Source: Vicinamibacterales bacterium (lineage in GTDB: Bacteria > Acidobacteriota > Vicinamibacteria > Vicinamibacterales > UBA2999). From it: 64,000 nt of DNA. Position numbers and translations under genes: made by a program. How positions within the stretch are numbered: position 1 is the first letter of the stretch; the number at the start of each line of letters is the position of its first letter. The stretch lies in the NCBI GenBank assembly GCA_041394705.1, contig JAWKHS010000026.1:1-64000 (forward strand), written 5' to 3'. This document shows, in pieces, positions 18,036 to 26,611 of the stretch. The notes below the pieces were generated by a model that did not search any database, was not told the DNA's origin, and was given only the letters and a program-made list of their open reading frames with translations.

Positions 18036-19715
18036 TTAGGGGGCCGCCGGGAGCGGCACGTCGGGTCGGTAGCGGTAGAGCGTGAGCGCGTAGCGGTCGT
18101 CTGGCGCCCGCAGGAACGCGCGGGCGGCCTCCGGCCGGAAGCTGTCGAGGAGCCGGAAGTCCGTCGGCACGAACTCGTACTCGCCGAGCCGCTCCAGGCG
18201 CGGCATGAGGCGCTTCAGTCCGTCCCTGAGCGAAGGCGCGCCCCTGGTGTAGAAGCCGGTCACGACGTATTGCTCCCGAGCGTCCTGCTCGAGCACGTCG
18301 AACTGTTCGAACCCTCGGAGCGCGTCGAGGCCGGCCAGTTCGAGGTGGAACGCGAGCGCGGCCTCGCCCACGACGAACACACGGGCGCCCGGCTCCACCC
18401 GCGCAGCGATGGCGGCGGCGGCTCGGGGCAGCGACCGGGTATCACGCCAGCGCGACGCCGGGTCGTCTCGGTCGGCGGCGATGGCGCCGACGGCCAGGAG
18501 GATCAGGACCGCCGCCGCGGCAGGCACGCCCAGCCACGGCTTCCCGTGCCTCGGAGCGCCCTCCCAGATGGGTGCCCGTGAAAGCGCGTACGCCGAGGCC
18601 AGTACGGTAGCCAGGGTGAACGGGAGCACCAGCCGGGCGTACGGGTTGTAGACGGGGGTGAGGAGGAGGAAGATCGCCCCCCAGGCGAGCAGCGTCCACG
18701 TGGCCAGGCTGCGGCCGGCCAGCAGCACCGGAATCGCGGCCGCCGTGAGCGCCCAGGTGAGGGGCGTTCCGCCGGCGATCGCCCCGGCCAGCCCGAGCGC
18801 GGCCACCGCGCCGAGCCACCGTGCGGAGGCCGGCCACGCCGGGCCCACGGCCGCCATCGCCATGGCCGCCGCGGGCAGGGAGATCCGCGTGAGCACCCCG
18901 TCGAAGTACATCTGCTGCGCGGCCTGCCGCAGGAAGTTGCCGGGCCAGTTCCGACTGAGGAACGACGTCTGGTACTTGGCCATGGCGCCGTAGCCGCCGA
19001 AGGCGTCGATGAGATACAGCATCCACGGCAGGTAGCAGGCGACGGCGACGGCGGTGACGATGGCCAGCTGCCGAACCGCCACGGCGTAGTCCTTCAGTGT
19101 CCACCGTCGGCCGATGGCCCACGGCACGAGGCCGCTCGTGACGACGACAACCGACAGCCACCCGTGGTATTTCGTGTTCCAGGCGAGCCCGACGGCCACA
19201 CCCGCCAGCGCAGCCCGTCCGGCCGATGGGCGCTCCAGCGCCGCCATCGTGGCCCCGACGGCGAGGACGAACAGCAGCCCGAACAGGACGTCGGTCAGCC
19301 CCGAGCGGGACAGAGCGACGTGGTAGTCGTTGAGCGCCAGGAGCGCGGCGGCGCCGATCGCCGGGCCCGCTCCGAACCAGCCGCGTGCCAGGAACCACAA
19401 CACGCCGACCGTCACCGTGCCCAGCACCGCGTTGACGGCGAGCATCACGACATCGGACGCGCCCGCGAGCCGGAATGCGACGCCCGTCACCCACGAGTGG
19501 AGCGCCGGCGAGTTTCTCTGCTCCGGGTGGAGGGATCCGCCGGCCTGGCTGAGACCGAGCGCCGAGAAGGCGTAGACACCTTCGTCGTAGTGGTCGATGG
19601 ACGCCGTGTCGAGCCGCCAGGTCCGCAGCGCCAGGGCCAGGATCAGGACCGTCGCCACGACGGCCCACTCGCGCCTGGACACCGGCGCACGCCGCCGGGA
19701 TTCGGCCACGCTCAT
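18036..19715 (-). CDS. GT-C glycosyltransferase, ArnT/PMT-like membrane protein
   Basis: A 559-residue integral membrane protein with about 11-12 TM helices. The first extracytoplasmic loop carries the acidic pair expected of GT39/GT83 enzymes (SIDHYDEGVYAFSALGL), and LARGWFGAGPAIGAAALLALNDYHV follows in the usual place. These enzymes move sugars from polyprenyl-phosphate donors to lipids or proteins on the outer face of the inner membrane. The acceptor is unknown. The start overlaps the previous gene's stop by 4 nt (ATGA), so the two GT-C-like proteins are translationally coupled. Confidence 0.8.
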   Translation of the reverse strand: MSVAESRRRAPVSRREWAVVATVLILALALRTWRLDTASIDHYDEGVYAFSALGLSQAGGSLHPEQRNSPALHSWVTGVAFRLAGASDVVMLAVNAVLGTVTVGVLWFLARGWFGAGPAIGAAALLALNDYHVALSRSGLTDVLFGLLFVLAVGATMAALERPSAGRAALAGVAVGLAWNTKYHGWLSVVVVTSGLVPWAIGRRWTLKDYAVAVRQLAIVTAVAVACYLPWMLYLIDAFGGYGAMAKYQTSFLSRNWPGNFLRQAAQQMYFDGVLTRISLPAAAMAMAAVGPAWPASARWLGAVAALGLAGAIAGGTPLTWALTAAAIPVLLAGRSLATWTLLAWGAIFLLLTPVYNPYARLVLPFTLATVLASAYALSRAPIWEGAPRHGKPWLGVPAAAAVLILLAVGAIAADRDDPASRWRDTRSLPRAAAAIAARVEPGARVFVVGEAALAFHLELAGLDALRGFEQFDVLEQDAREQYVVTGFYTRGAPSLRDGLKRLMPRLERLGEYEFVPTDFRLLDSFRPEAARAFLRAPDDRYALTLYRYRPDVPLPAAP

Positions 19716-21352
19716 GGGGTCGCCCCGTCCCTCGGGGGCGCGAACGAGAACAGCGTCCCGACGCTCGACGCCTCGATCGCCGTCAGTCCAGGGATGCCGG
19801 CGAAGCCGCCGGGCTCGTACCGCGACGGAACGAAGAGCTGGGTGATGCCCTGCGCGCGGAGGAACCCCGCTCGCTGGACGTCGTCTCCGCGGTAGAACGC
19901 CGCGACCTCCTCCTGGCGACGGGTGTAGTCGACCGTGAGGAAGAAGTGCGCGCAGTAGTGGCGGCCTGGATAGTCAGGGGCCAGCCACAGCAGCGAGCCT
20001 TCGTCGGCCAACAGCAGATCGCCGGGGGCGGCGGTGCGCCGCGCCGCCGCCACGATCGTCTCGTAGTCCGCGTTCTGGAACTTCGCCGGCGAATCCGGCG
20101 TGAACGTGGAACTGCCGACGACGCGGCCGACCGACCACGCCGGAGTGGCCGCCATGACGAACACCCCGACGGCGAGGGCGACCGCCGTCGGTCTGGCGCG
20201 GTCCCGGAAGTACACGAGGCCGCCGAGGATCGTGAGAGGAATCTGCAGCGTCAGCACGCCGCGGTCGGGATAGGCGTAGAACGGGCCGCTGAAGGTCACG
20301 GCCAGGCAGCCGAACGCCCAGCCGAGCAGGACGCACGTCTCGAGCGACGGCGCCTGGAGGAGCCGGGGCAGGCCCCATAGGAAGAATCCCAGGGCCAGCG
20401 GATACGCCACCAGGACGATCGCCGGCAGCATCACCGGGTCGCGCCAGGGCGAGATCGGGATGCCGGCCCGGCTGAGCAGCAGCGCGACGATTCCCACCGC
20501 GCCCACCGCGGCCAGCACTGCGGTACCGCATGCCCTCAGCGCCGTCGCCGCCGACACGTGCTGGACGTAGCAGGTCAGGGCGATGCACCCTGCCACGGCG
20601 GCAATCGTGATCCCCGAATACACGTGGACGAGCGTGGTCAGCGCGAACAGCGCCACCACCGTCGTGAGTCGGGCGGCAGACGGACGCTGGATCTGCCGGA
20701 GCAGCGCGAGCACGGCCGAGCAGGCCAGACTCCAGTGCAGCAGGAAGTGCGAGTCGTAGAACGTCGTGAAGACGTAGTGTCCCCGGAAGTCCTCGAACAG
20801 CAGGTAGCGCGTGAGCGGCTCGTAGAACGATGCCCGCACGCCCGGAAGCGCGCGGACGGCCTCGAAGCGCAACAGGAGCTTGAGGTGGCCCCCGAAGCCG
20901 CCGCCGAACAGGGCGGCGAAGATCCACAGGCGCTGGCCCGGACGCGGCACCGTGGCTTCGACGATTCGATACAACAGGATCACGAACCAGACGGCCAGCA
21001 CGCAGCCGCCCCAGGCGTAGACGGACTCGCCGGATACGCCCAGCCACGTGGCGATGGTGCCGATGGCCCAGGCGAACAGCACCAGCAGGTGCGGGCGGTT
21101 CGGTTCGGGCGTCAGAACGTTCGAGATGACAGGCCCGTCGATCTGCGTCTGCCGGAACCACTGCCGGTACTGCATCAGGTCGGGGCTGTTCTGGTGGATG
21201 CCGGTGAAGTGCCAGCCGTCGGGCGTGGTCGCGAGCGCCGCGATGAGCGGCAAGGCGTGGACCAGAGCGCCCAGGGCCGCAGCAGCGAAGACGTAGAGGG
21301 GCAGGCGGCCGCGCGCTGGCGCGGCAGGTGAGCCGTTGGGGACCGTGGCCAT
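19712..21352 (-). CDS. Multi-TM membrane protein, GT-C-like
   Basis: A 546-residue protein with about 11-12 TM helices and a large first loop (HFTGIHQNSPDLMQYRQWFR, then VISNVLTPEPNRPHLLV). The layout, a long first loop and a soluble C-terminal part with DLLLADEGSLLWLAPDYPGR, recalls GT-C glycosyltransferases or oligosaccharide-handling proteins, but no family motif is certain. It is first of a two-gene unit with the ArnT/PMT-like gene. It is divergent from acs, with 175 nt between the two starts. Confidence 0.6.
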   Translation of the reverse strand: MATVPNGSPAAPARGRLPLYVFAAAALGALVHALPLIAALATTPDGWHFTGIHQNSPDLMQYRQWFRQTQIDGPVISNVLTPEPNRPHLLVLFAWAIGTIATWLGVSGESVYAWGGCVLAVWFVILLYRIVEATVPRPGQRLWIFAALFGGGFGGHLKLLLRFEAVRALPGVRASFYEPLTRYLLFEDFRGHYVFTTFYDSHFLLHWSLACSAVLALLRQIQRPSAARLTTVVALFALTTLVHVYSGITIAAVAGCIALTCYVQHVSAATALRACGTAVLAAVGAVGIVALLLSRAGIPISPWRDPVMLPAIVLVAYPLALGFFLWGLPRLLQAPSLETCVLLGWAFGCLAVTFSGPFYAYPDRGVLTLQIPLTILGGLVYFRDRARPTAVALAVGVFVMAATPAWSVGRVVGSSTFTPDSPAKFQNADYETIVAAARRTAAPGDLLLADEGSLLWLAPDYPGRHYCAHFFLTVDYTRRQEEVAAFYRGDDVQRAGFLRAQGITQLFVPSRYEPGGFAGIPGLTAIEASSVGTLFSFAPPRDGATP

Positions 21353-21514
21353 TCGAGACCGTCCCCAGGCCGCCGTGGACGGCGGTCAGGGGACGTCAAG
21401 TCTATCGGTCCGCGGGCCCGGTCGTATAGGTCCGGGGCGCGGCGCGGGCGCCGTGGAGGGCACGCCGGACGTGCCGTTCTCGCCGGGACGTGTCGGCGCG
21501 CGCAGCCGCGGGGA

Positions 21515-21520
21515 TAGAAT
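21515..21520 (+). promoter_or_regulatory. -10 box for a leaderless start
   Basis: TAGAAT is followed by 7 nt and the acs ATG at 21528. No Shine-Dalgarno sequence lies between. Confidence 0.5.
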
Positions 21521-21527
21521 CGGGCGC

Positions 21528-23498
21528 ATGTCGGACCAGTCCTCGAAGACCACCCCCGAGATCGACGCCCTGCTGAGCGAGAACCGGAGGTTCGAGCCGT
21601 CGGAGGCCTTTCGCGCCGCGGCCAACGTGAACGACCCCGGCGTGTACGACCGCGCCGCGAAGGATCCGGAGGCCTTCTGGGAAGGGTTCGCGCGGGAACT
21701 TGAGTGGATGACGCCCTGGTCCAAGACGCTCGAGTGGACGCCGCCGTACGCCAAGTGGTTCGTGGGCGGCACGCTCAACGCCAGCGTCAACTGCGTCGAC
21801 CGCCACATCCGGGGTCCGCGGCGCAACAAGGCGGCGATCATCTGGGAAGGCGAACCCGGCGAGCGGCGCACGCTCACGTATTTCGCGCTGTACCGTCAGG
21901 TGTCCCAGTTCGCCAACGTGCTGAAGGCGCGGGGCGTCGTGAAGGGCGACCGCGTGGCGCTGTACATGCCGCTCGTGCCCGAACTGGCGATCGCGATGCT
22001 CGCCTGCGCCCGCATCGGGGCCGTGCACAGCGTGGTCTTCGGCGGGTTCAGCGCCGAGTCGCTCCGCGACCGCATCAACGACTCGGCCTGCAAGGTGCTC
22101 GTCACAGCCGACGGCGGGTACCGCCGCGGCAGCATCGTGCCGCTCAAGCAGATGGCCGACGAGGCCGTCGAGCAGACGCCGTCCATCACGTCGGTGATCG
22201 TGGTCAAGCGCGGCGCCGCCGACCTGCGCGTCCACATGAAGGCCGGCCGCGACCACTGGTATCACGAGCTGATGGACGAGGCGTCGTACCAGTGCACGCC
22301 CGAGCCGATGGACTCCGAGGACATGCTCTACATCCTCTACACGTCGGGCACGACGGGGAAGCCGAAGGGCATCGTCCACACCACGGGCGGCTACCTGACG
22401 GGCACGTACGCGACATCGAAGTGGGTCTTCGACTTGAAGGAGGACGACGTCTACTGGTGCACGGCCGACATCGGCTGGGTGACCGGGCACAGCTACGTGG
22501 TCTACGGCCCACTGGCGAACGGCGCTACCGTCCTGATGTACGAAGGGGCGCCCGACTGGCCGAAGAAGGATCGCTTCTGGGAGATTGTCGAGCGCTACGG
22601 CGTCACCGTGTTCTACACCGCGCCCACGGCCATCCGGGCGTTCATGCGGTGGGGCACCGAGTGGCCGGAGAAGCGCGATCTGTCGTCGCTGCGGCTGCTG
22701 GGATCGGTCGGCGAGCCGATCAATCCCGAGGCCTGGATCTGGTACCACCTGCACATCGGCCGCGAGCGCTGTCCCATCGTGGACACCTGGTGGCAGACCG
22801 AGACGGGCTGCATCCTCATCACGCCGCTCCCCGGCATCACGAGCACGAAGCCGGGTTCGGCGACACGGCCGTTCCCCGGGATCACCGCCGAGATCCTCAC
22901 CGACAAGGGACAGCCCATTCCGGTGGGCGGCGGCCTCCTGGCGCTGACGCGTCCCTGGCCGTCGATGCTCCGCGGGATCTACGGCGATCCCGAGCGGTTC
23001 GCGGCGCAGTACTGGAGCCGCTGGCCTGGTGGCATCTACTTCACGGGCGACGGCGCGAAACTGGACGACGACGGGTTCTTCTGGCTGCTCGGACGCGTAG
23101 ACGACGTGCTGAACGTCGCCGGTCACCGCCTGGGGACGATGGAAGTCGAGAGCGCGCTCGTGGATCACCCAAAGGTGGCCGAGTCTGCGGTCGTGGGTCG
23201 CCACCACGAGATCAAGGGACAGGCCGTGGCGGCCTTCGTGACGGTCAAGGAGGGCGTGGCCACCTCGGAGGCACTGGCGGACGAGCTCAAGGCACACGTC
23301 GCCCAGAAGATCGGGGCTATCGCCCGGCCCGACGACATCATCTTCGCCGCCGACCTGCCCAAGACGCGGTCGGGCAAGATCATGCGGCGGCTGCTCCGAG
23401 ATATCGCCGAGGGCAAGGCGCTGGGTGACACCACCACGCTGGCCGACCCGGCGGTCGTCGCCCGCCTCAAGGAACAGTACGCGGACGAGCAGGGGTAG
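21528..23498 (+). CDS. acs: Acetyl-CoA synthetase
   Basis: A 656-residue AMP-forming acetate-CoA ligase making acetyl-CoA from acetate, ATP and CoA. Seen are the N-terminal ACAS segment (WSKTLEWTPPYAKWFVGGTLNAS), the P-loop-like YTSGTTGKPKGIVH, WWQTETG, the hinge region GRVDDVLNVAGHRLGT, and the C-terminal PKTRSGKIMRR, where Lys617 is the adenylation lysine commonly regulated by acetylation. Length and motifs match true Acs. The ATG at 21528 is set by the TAGAAT box and by homology; the longer upstream frame is unsupported. No acetylase or deacetylase gene is adjacent. Confidence 0.95.
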   Translation: MSDQSSKTTPEIDALLSENRRFEPSEAFRAAANVNDPGVYDRAAKDPEAFWEGFARELEWMTPWSKTLEWTPPYAKWFVGGTLNASVNCVDRHIRGPRRNKAAIIWEGEPGERRTLTYFALYRQVSQFANVLKARGVVKGDRVALYMPLVPELAIAMLACARIGAVHSVVFGGFSAESLRDRINDSACKVLVTADGGYRRGSIVPLKQMADEAVEQTPSITSVIVVKRGAADLRVHMKAGRDHWYHELMDEASYQCTPEPMDSEDMLYILYTSGTTGKPKGIVHTTGGYLTGTYATSKWVFDLKEDDVYWCTADIGWVTGHSYVVYGPLANGATVLMYEGAPDWPKKDRFWEIVERYGVTVFYTAPTAIRAFMRWGTEWPEKRDLSSLRLLGSVGEPINPEAWIWYHLHIGRERCPIVDTWWQTETGCILITPLPGITSTKPGSATRPFPGITAEILTDKGQPIPVGGGLLALTRPWPSMLRGIYGDPERFAAQYWSRWPGGIYFTGDGAKLDDDGFFWLLGRVDDVLNVAGHRLGTMEVESALVDHPKVAESAVVGRHHEIKGQAVAAFVTVKEGVATSEALADELKAHVAQKIGAIARPDDIIFAADLPKTRSGKIMRRLLRDIAEGKALGDTTTLADPAVVARLKEQYADEQG

Positions 23499-23535
23499 GG
23501 AGGCCCCTGCGCGTCCGGGCCGGCGCACCTGCGGC

Positions 23536-23739
23536 CTACTTCTCCAGGATGAACGTCACCTTGAGCGCCACGCGGTACTCCGTGATCTTGCCTTTCTGGA
23601 CGATGATCTTCTGATCCTGCACCCAGGCGCCCTCGACGTTCTTCAGCGTCCGCGCCGCGCGGGCGATGCCCTGCTCGATGGCATCCTGGAAGCCCTTCTT
23701 CGATCCGGCGATGATCTCGGTCACTCGTGCGACGGCCAT
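23536..23739 (-). CDS. Dodecin, flavin-binding storage protein
   Basis: A 67-residue protein matching the dodecin family end to end: MAVARVTEIIAGSKKGFQDA, ARAARTLKNVEGAWVQDQ, and the closing strand YRVALKVTFILE. Dodecins form hollow dodecamers that hold riboflavin or FMN, buffering free flavin, and some bind CoA. The central Trp (GAWV) is the flavin-stacking position. AAGGAG lies 9 nt before the ATG at 23739; an ATG at 23745, only 3 nt after that site, would add two residues. A 236-bp gap to the divergent LolD-like gene holds no other recognisable feature. Confidence 0.92.
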   Translation of the reverse strand: MAVARVTEIIAGSKKGFQDAIEQGIARAARTLKNVEGAWVQDQKIIVQKGKITEYRVALKVTFILEK

Positions 23740-23975
23740 GGGCATCGACTCCTTCGTGACCGAGGCGAGGCGCCGGTCACGCACTGCCACGGGGCAACCC
23801 CGGGTCTGCGATCCTATGTGACGGCGCGGGACGCCCGCAAACGCGCGGACGCCCACCTGGGCCGTGCCGATCGGGGTAGCCCGGGGCTCCGGAGGCGCCG
23901 CCGCAGGAACCTGCCCTCGCCTTCCGACGTCTGTGCTGAAATGAAGGGGTCGGACGACCCGGAGACCCGCCATCC

Positions 23976-24662
23976 ATGGCCCTGATCGAAACCAACGACA
24001 TCTGGAAGACCTACACGATGGGCGACGAGGAGATTCACGCCCTGCGCGGCGTGAGCATCCAGATCGACAAGGGCGAGTACGTCGCCATCATGGGGCCGTC
24101 AGGGTCCGGCAAGTCCACGCTGATGAACCTGATCGGCTGCCTGGACACTCCCAGCAAGGGCACCTACCTGCTGAACGGCAAGCAGGTCAGCACGATGAAC
24201 GACAACGAGCTGGCCCGGATCAGGAACGAGGAGATCGGGTTCGTTTTCCAGACCTTCAACCTGCTGCCCCGCGCGACGGCCCTGCACAACGTGGAGCTTC
24301 CCCTGGTGTACGCCGGCATCTCCGCGAAGGACCGCCTGGACCGCGCCAAGGGCGCGCTCGAGCGCGTTGAACTGGGCCACCGCATGCACCACAAGCCGAA
24401 CGAGCTGTCCGGTGGTCAGCGTCAGCGCGTGGCCATCGCCCGGGCCCTCGTGAACAACCCGTCGATTCTCCTGGCCGATGAGCCGACCGGCAACCTCGAC
24501 TCCAAGACGGGCGTCGAGATCATGGCCCTCTTCGCCCGCCTTCACGAGGCCGGCAACACGATCGTGCTCGTGACGCACGAAGCCGACGTGGCGGCCTACG
24601 CACACCGCCAGATCCTTATCCGCGACGGCCAGGTCGAGAAGGACGTCCGCCAGGCGGCCTGA
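23976..24662 (+). CDS. ABC transporter ATPase, LolD/MacB type
   Basis: A 228-residue ATPase with Walker A (GPSGSGKST), Q-loop (FVFQTFNLLPRATALHNVELP), signature (LSGGQRQRVAIARAL), Walker B (ILLADEPTGNLD) and H-loop (LVTHEAD). The TFNLLPR/ELP region and GNLD place it in the LolD/MacB/FtsE group, which works with FtsX-like permeases, including ADOP proteins. No permease is adjacent; the only one in the window is the interrupted gene at 9055. ATG 23976 has GGAGACC upstream. It is convergent with oppF, 27 nt apart. Confidence 0.88.
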   Translation: MALIETNDIWKTYTMGDEEIHALRGVSIQIDKGEYVAIMGPSGSGKSTLMNLIGCLDTPSKGTYLLNGKQVSTMNDNELARIRNEEIGFVFQTFNLLPRATALHNVELPLVYAGISAKDRLDRAKGALERVELGHRMHHKPNELSGGQRQRVAIARALVNNPSILLADEPTGNLDSKTGVEIMALFARLHEAGNTIVLVTHEADVAAYAHRQILIRDGQVEKDVRQAA

Positions 24663-24689
24663 CGCCAGGCGCCGGGCCCGCGTCACGGG

Positions 24690-25577
24690 TTACCGGATGG
24701 CCGCCAGGTGGCCGGGCGCGACTTCGATGAGGGGCGCGTCGAGCGAGAGCGCGGCGGGATCGAGTTCGATGCGCAGCCGCGGCGCGTCGGGGTCGGTGAC
24801 GGGCACCGCCGAGAGCAACGCCTGTGTGTAGGGATGCGAGGGGGCGGCGAAAATCGCCTCCGTGTCGCCCATCTCCACGATCCGGCCCAGGTACATCACC
24901 GCGACGCGACGGCAGATGTGGCGCACGAGCCGGAGGTCGTGCGCGATGAACAGGTAGGTGAGCTGCAGGCGCTGCTGCAGGTCCATGAGCAGGTTCACCA
25001 CCTGCGCCTGAATCGACACGTCGAGCGCCGAGACGGGCTCGTCCGCGATGATGAACTTCGGCTCGAGCGCCAGCGCGCGGGCCAGGCCGATCCGTTGCCG
25101 CTGCCCGCCCGAGAACTCGTGCGGGTAGCGGTCCAGGTGCGCCGGGTCGAGACCGACGAGCCGGAACAGCTCGGCCACGCGCGCGGCCCGCTCGCGCGCC
25201 GAGCCCAGGCGGTGGATGACGAGCGGCTCGTCCACGATGTCGCGCGCCTTCATCCGGGGGTTCAACGACGAGTAGGGATCCTGGAAGATCATCTGCATGT
25301 GCCGCCGTGCGGCACGCAACTCCCCGGCCGAGTAGGCGAGCACGTCCTGGCCGCCGTAGTGCACGTGCCCGGACGTCGGCTCGACCAGACGGAGCATGCA
25401 GCGCCCCGTGGTGCTCTTGCCGCTGCCCGATTCGCCGACCAGCCCGAACGTCTCGCCCTCGTCGATCGAAAACGACACGCCGTCCACGGCCTTCACCACG
25501 GTGCCGCGCTGGAAGAGCCCGCCTCCACGGGTGAAGTGCTTCCGGAGGTCACGGACCTCGACGAGCGGCCGGGTCAC
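24690..25577 (-). CDS. Oligopeptide/dipeptide ABC ATPase, OppF type
   Basis: A 295-residue ATPase with Walker A (GESGSGKSTTGRCML), signature (FSGGQRQRIGLARAL), Walker B (FIIADEPVSALD) and the OppF-like YLFIAHDLRLVRHICRRVAVMYLG. The extreme C-terminus is short: the usual oligopeptide-transport tail with four cysteines is missing and only IEVAPGHLAAIR is left, where most relatives have a Cys before the end. It starts with GTG overlapping the oppD-like stop (GTGA). No permease or binding-protein genes lie nearby, so the transport partners must be elsewhere. Confidence 0.85.
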   Translation of the reverse strand: MTRPLVEVRDLRKHFTRGGGLFQRGTVVKAVDGVSFSIDEGETFGLVGESGSGKSTTGRCMLRLVEPTSGHVHYGGQDVLAYSAGELRAARRHMQMIFQDPYSSLNPRMKARDIVDEPLVIHRLGSARERAARVAELFRLVGLDPAHLDRYPHEFSGGQRQRIGLARALALEPKFIIADEPVSALDVSIQAQVVNLLMDLQQRLQLTYLFIAHDLRLVRHICRRVAVMYLGRIVEMGDTEAIFAAPSHPYTQALLSAVPVTDPDAPRLRIELDPAALSLDAPLIEVAPGHLAAIR

Positions 25578-26611
25578 CGGGCGCCTCCCGTGCCGGCACT
25601 CGCCGGGCGGTCCTCGGCGACGTGCAGGACGCAGCGGGCGTGGTGCCCGTCTCCGACCGCGACGTCGGGCGGGACGGCGCGGACGCAGGCGTCGAGGCGG
25701 CTCGGGCACCGTGGGGCGAAGGCGCATCCGGGTGGCAGATCGGCCAGGTTCGGCACGGCGCCCTCGATGGCGACCAACCGGTCGCCGGCCCTTCCGCTGG
25801 GCATCGACGCCAGCAGCCCCCGCGTGTACGGATGCGCCGGCTGGCGGAAGATCGCCCGGACCGGGCCCTCTTCCACGATCCGGCCCGCGTACATCACGGC
25901 CACCCGATCGGCGACCTCCGCGATGACCCCGAGATCGTGGGTGATGAGCAGGAGCGAGAGGTCGAACGCCTTCTTCATCTCCCGCAGCAGATCCAGGATC
26001 TGGGCCTGGACGGTGACGTCGAGCGCGGTCGTGGGTTCGTCGGCGATGACGAGCGGCGGCCTGCACGCGAGCGCCACGGCCAGCATCACGCGCTGGCGCA
26101 TCCCGCCCGAGAGCTGGTGCGGGTAGTCGTCCACGCGCGTCTCCGGGTCGGCGATCTTCACGGCGCGGAGCAGATCCACCGCCCGGTCGCGCGCCTCGCG
26201 CGCGGTCGATCGGCCGTGGACGACCAGCGACTCCCCGATCTGCTTTCCCACCCGCATCACGGGATTCAGCGCCGCCATGGGCTCCTGGAACACGAGGCCG
26301 ATGCCGGCGCCTCGGACCGCGCACATCTCCTTCTCGGTCAGCGCCAGGAGATCTCGGCCCTGGAACTCGATGCGTCCGGCCGTGATGCGGCCCGGCGGCG
26401 GCACGAGGCGCAGCAGCGAGAACGCCGTGACGGACTTGCCGCTGCCGGACTCGCCGACCAGGCCCAGCGTCTCGCCCTTGCGAATCTCGAACGACAGGTC
26501 GTTCACGGCCACGAGCGGCGGGCCGCCGGTGTCGAACACCGTCGTGAGGCCGCGGACGGCCAGGAGCGGGCCGGCCGTCCCCGGCGGGGCGGCGGCCGCC
26601 GGACTAGTCAA
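25574..26611 (-). CDS. Oligopeptide/dipeptide ABC ATPase, OppD type
   Basis: A 345-residue ATPase with Walker A (GESGSGKSVTAFSLLRL), FQEPMAALNPV, signature (LSGGMRQRVMLAVAL), Walker B (LVIADEPTTALD) and LLLITHDLGVIAEVADRVAVMYAG. The C-terminal tail keeps the family cysteines (CAFAPRCPSRLDAC and one more in HHARC), unlike its OppF partner. I place the start at TTG 26611 because GAGG lies 6 nt upstream and no ATG or GTG precedes the ATPase fold; it overlaps the end of the mutase gene by 8 nt. Translational coupling in a mutase-oppD-oppF unit is likely. Confidence 0.82.
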   Translation of the reverse strand: MTSPAAAAPPGTAGPLLAVRGLTTVFDTGGPPLVAVNDLSFEIRKGETLGLVGESGSGKSVTAFSLLRLVPPPGRITAGRIEFQGRDLLALTEKEMCAVRGAGIGLVFQEPMAALNPVMRVGKQIGESLVVHGRSTAREARDRAVDLLRAVKIADPETRVDDYPHQLSGGMRQRVMLAVALACRPPLVIADEPTTALDVTVQAQILDLLREMKKAFDLSLLLITHDLGVIAEVADRVAVMYAGRIVEEGPVRAIFRQPAHPYTRGLLASMPSGRAGDRLVAIEGAVPNLADLPPGCAFAPRCPSRLDACVRAVPPDVAVGDGHHARCVLHVAEDRPASAGTGGAR

